DNA from: JANWJE01 sp044326545
Lineage (GTDB): Bacteria > Chlamydiota > Chlamydiia > Chlamydiales > Parachlamydiaceae
DNA length: 63,164 nucleotides
Assembly (NCBI GenBank): GCA_044326545.1
Contig: JBIRBM010000011.1
Span: 1-63,164 of the forward strand
Direction of reading: 5' to 3'
This document shows, one piece after another, positions 61,742 to 63,164 of the stretch. The position numbers and the translations under genes are program-made. Position 1 is the first letter of the stretch. Every line of letters begins with the position of its first letter. Under the pieces are notes generated by a model. It had not been told where the DNA came from. It searched no databases and was given only the letters and a program-made list of their open reading frames with translations.

Positions 61742-62350
61742 TCACCCGCTATTTTTTTCTTTTAAGGGGGGAGTTAACTGTTTCCATAAATCGATTCCCG
61801 CTCTCTTGAGAGTGCTGTAAAGAGCGTTAATGGGAAGCCCCATCACATTATAATAACACCCTTCAATTCTTTTGACGATTAAACTGCCGGCCCCTTGGAT
61901 CATATATCCGCCAGCTTTATCTGATAAATGAAGATGTGTCTGATAATCTTCAATTTGTTGATCCGTTAATGCGTTGAAAAGGACGCGGGTTTCTTCTAAG
62001 GTTTGAACATTTTCGCCCTTAAAAAAAACGGTCAAAGCAGTGAAAACCGAGTGCCAATTTCCTGATAATTCTTTTAAAAAGAGAAGCGCTTCGTCTCGAT
62101 TAGCCGGTTTCCCATAGATTTTTCCTTCTCTATAGACAATCGTGTCTGCAGTCAGGATAATGGCCTCAGGGAATTTTTGAGAAAGAGAATCTGCTTTTCC
62201 TTTTGCTAAAATTTGGACATACTCTTGTGGATTGTGATGGAATGGAATTGATTCTTCATCAAAATTTGGAGACACTTGTTTGAAAGGGATATGAAAAAAA
62301 TTTAAAATTTCCCTTCTTCTTGGAGACTGTGAGCCTAAAATCAGTTGCAT
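61742..62350 (-). CDS. maf: Maf-family nucleotide pyrophosphatase
   Basis: Hydrolyses non-canonical nucleoside triphosphates (dTTP/UTP or modified pyrimidines), affecting septum formation when overexpressed. From 62350 it has 202 residues with the opening MQLILGSQSPRRREIL, the SPNFDEESIP strand, ILTADTIVY, GKPANRDEAL and GAGSLIVKRIEGCYYNVMGLP, all family hallmarks. The frame also opens at a GTG four codons upstream. The adjacent palindrome lies in its promoter region. Confidence 0.94.
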   Translation of the reverse strand: MQLILGSQSPRRREILNFFHIPFKQVSPNFDEESIPFHHNPQEYVQILAKGKADSLSQKFPEAIILTADTIVYREGKIYGKPANRDEALLFLKELSGNWHSVFTALTVFFKGENVQTLEETRVLFNALTDQQIEDYQTHLHLSDKAGGYMIQGAGSLIVKRIEGCYYNVMGLPINALYSTLKRAGIDLWKQLTPPLKEKNSG

Positions 62351-62371
62351 ATTACCAATCACTTATAAAAT

Positions 62372-62432
62372 TGCCTTACAAGCGCCAAGAGCTTGCGCTG
62401 CACTCCACATAACGCTCTTTGTGCGTAAGGCA
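62372..62432. repeat. Family A palindrome upstream of maf
   Basis: TGCCTTACAAGCGC and GTGCGTAAGGCA form the arms, with AGCGC/GCGCT inside. It lies between maf and a small hypothetical gene on the same strand. Confidence 0.6.
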
Positions 62433-62434
62433 GG

Positions 62435-62725
62435 TTATGAAATAAAAAGTTGTGAAAACAGGTAAATAGAACGTTTATCAAGATTAAGTTTAGGACAATA
62501 AATTTGCAATTGATCTCTTACGTCACGTTCTTGTTTTTTTAATTCGTCATAAGGAATCAAAGAAGGAATAAAACATCCCAGATACTCTTTGTCTTGAGAT
62601 ATTGCTTCAATCAAGGAACACTCTCCGATAAGCTTCGCCTCTCTCCATTTTGAGTTTTGATTGAGATGGATTTTGAGTTCTTTATTGAAAAGAAAACCCA
62701 TAAATAATCGAATCTGTATCGTCAT
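62435..62725 (-). CDS. Small hypothetical protein
   Basis: 96 residues, no family recognised. It has a hydrophobic start (MTIQIRLFMGFLFN) and a charged helical remainder (ERDVRDQLQIYCPKLNLDKR). An ATG at 62725 is preferred to a GTG at 62734. Its stop abuts a family A palindrome. It may be a real small cytoplasmic protein; confidence is limited by the short length. Confidence 0.45.
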   Translation of the reverse strand: MTIQIRLFMGFLFNKELKIHLNQNSKWREAKLIGECSLIEAISQDKEYLGCFIPSLIPYDELKKQERDVRDQLQIYCPKLNLDKRSIYLFSQLFIS

Positions 62726-62884
62726 GATTTTCACTCGTGTGTTTAGAGCTTCTTTTTAAGCATTCCATCCCATCCTGCTCGATTTTCCAGCGATTTTCTA
62801 AAAGGGGATCGCAATGAGACGATACCATTTATCTCATTTTTATGCACTACAGAGCAAAAGATGCACCTGAGTGTTGATGAATTG

Positions 62885-62909
62885 GATCGAAGATTCTGAA
62901 CAGGTTCTA
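62885..62909. repeat. 25-bp dispersed repeat, family C, copy 3 (inverted)
   Basis: GATCGAAGATTCTGAACAGG and the next five bases are the reverse complement of the copies at 40821 and 45291. Four bases later GCTGTCCTAA, the family D end, follows, so two repeat types are joined beside the TnpB element. Confidence 0.65.
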
Positions 62910-62941
62910 ACAAGCTGTCCTAACACTCAAAGCCTTTACTT

Positions 62942-62985
62942 TAAGGTGACTACTCCCTCGCCTAAAGGCGAAGGCTTCTAGGGAT
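62942..62985 (-). ncRNA. Putative right end and omegaRNA 3' scaffold of a TnpB element
   Basis: Reading on the minus strand, GCCTTCGCCTTTAGGCGAGG forms a short hairpin with the tnpB stop codon TAG in its loop, then GGAGTAGTCACC. Hairpins overlapping the tnpB end are typical of IS200/IS605-type right ends, which also make the guide RNA used by TnpB. The guide would be read from the flank just below 62942. This is inference from structure only. Confidence 0.4.
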
Positions 62986-63164
62986 TGCTCCCAAGCCATC
63001 TAGTCCGATGGCTAAAATATTTTGTGCAGCATTGAAATCCCTGTGTACATTATACCCACAAGAAGAGCAATTGTGTTGTCTTTCATTTAGCTTTTTCTCT
63101 TCTATCTTTCCACACATGTAACACGTTTGTGTTGTATAGGCAGGATTTACCACCCCTAATTTCC
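62962..63164 (-). CDS. tnpB: TnpB-family RNA-guided nuclease, C-terminal fragment (runs off window)
   Basis: The last 66 or so codons of a TnpB/OrfB protein; the frame continues past the window edge. The zinc ribbon has CYMCG and CSSCG, preceded by NPAYTTQTC, and the final RuvC motif is visible as DFNAAQNILA with its catalytic Asp. TnpB proteins of IS200/IS605 and IS607 elements cut DNA guided by an RNA from the element's right end and relate to Cas12. Whether the complete gene and a TnpA partner exist cannot be seen here. Confidence 0.85.
   Translation of the reverse strand, partial: KLGVVNPAYTTQTCYMCGKIEEKKLNERQHNCSSCGYNVHRDFNAAQNILAIGLDGLGAIPRSLRL

Overview
The window reads as chromosome from a chlamydia-related bacterium, most likely an amoeba-associated 'environmental' chlamydia of the Parachlamydia type. 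The main support is gene order. Several blocks match, from memory, the order in Chlamydia trachomatis: pdhA-pdhB-pdhC; lpxD-ompH-bamA-recR; fabH-fabD-fabG-acpP followed by a cyclic-nucleotide-binding gene and an MFS/HEAT gene; recF-dnaN with smpB, apbE and folD; and trxB near acpS. The AT-rich composition, an outer-membrane assembly set and many candidate host-directed proteins fit. Genus and species cannot be fixed from the sequence alone.

Layout. 0.3-2.4 kb: a siderophore-synthetase-like gene and an unknown gene with an internal 14-residue repeat, both on the minus strand. 2.7-7.8 kb: a membrane-quality operon (a double-domain NfeD protease, short NfeD, flotillin FloA, a small membrane protein, YggS). 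7.9-10.5 kb: two membrane proteins and a secreted protein. 10.5-14 kb: pyruvate dehydrogenase E1alpha, E1beta and E2. 14-20 kb: an Inc-like gene, then lpxD, ompH/skp, bamA and recR. 20.4-23.6 kb: fatty-acid synthesis. 23.8-29.4 kb: a tightly overlapping four-gene operon joining an MFS/NTT-like transporter with HEAT repeats, a cyclic-nucleotide-binding protein, a HAMP sensor with a decayed SpoIIE-like phosphatase domain, and a Na+/proline-type symporter.

29.8-36 kb: trxB, a beta-barrel candidate, a Cys-His-Asp effector candidate, acpS and a PIN/TRAM protein. 36-40 kb: a membrane-anchored macrodomain protein convergent with a coiled-coil PP2C phosphatase. 39.9-49.8 kb: rlmH, smpB, recF, dnaN, apbE, folD, two paralogous secreted proteins and rarA. 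49.8-53.5 kb: an MreD-like protein, a glycan-priming sugar transferase, a polyprenyl synthase and UDP-glucose dehydrogenase. 53.6-62.7 kb: a 956-residue unknown protein, an LptD-like barrel, a secreted protein, a HEAT protein and maf. The window closes in the 3' end of a TnpB gene.

Two themes stand out. First, intergenic DNA is full of short non-coding palindromes with terminal inverted repeats in at least six sequence families, several duplicated inside this window. They look like MITE-type or IS-derived elements, some sitting on stop codons where they may also act as terminators. Second, candidate host-interaction proteins (macrodomain, PP2C, Cys-His-Asp enzyme, Inc-like proteins) are interspersed among conserved housekeeping blocks. 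No rRNA, tRNA or CRISPR array was recognised.
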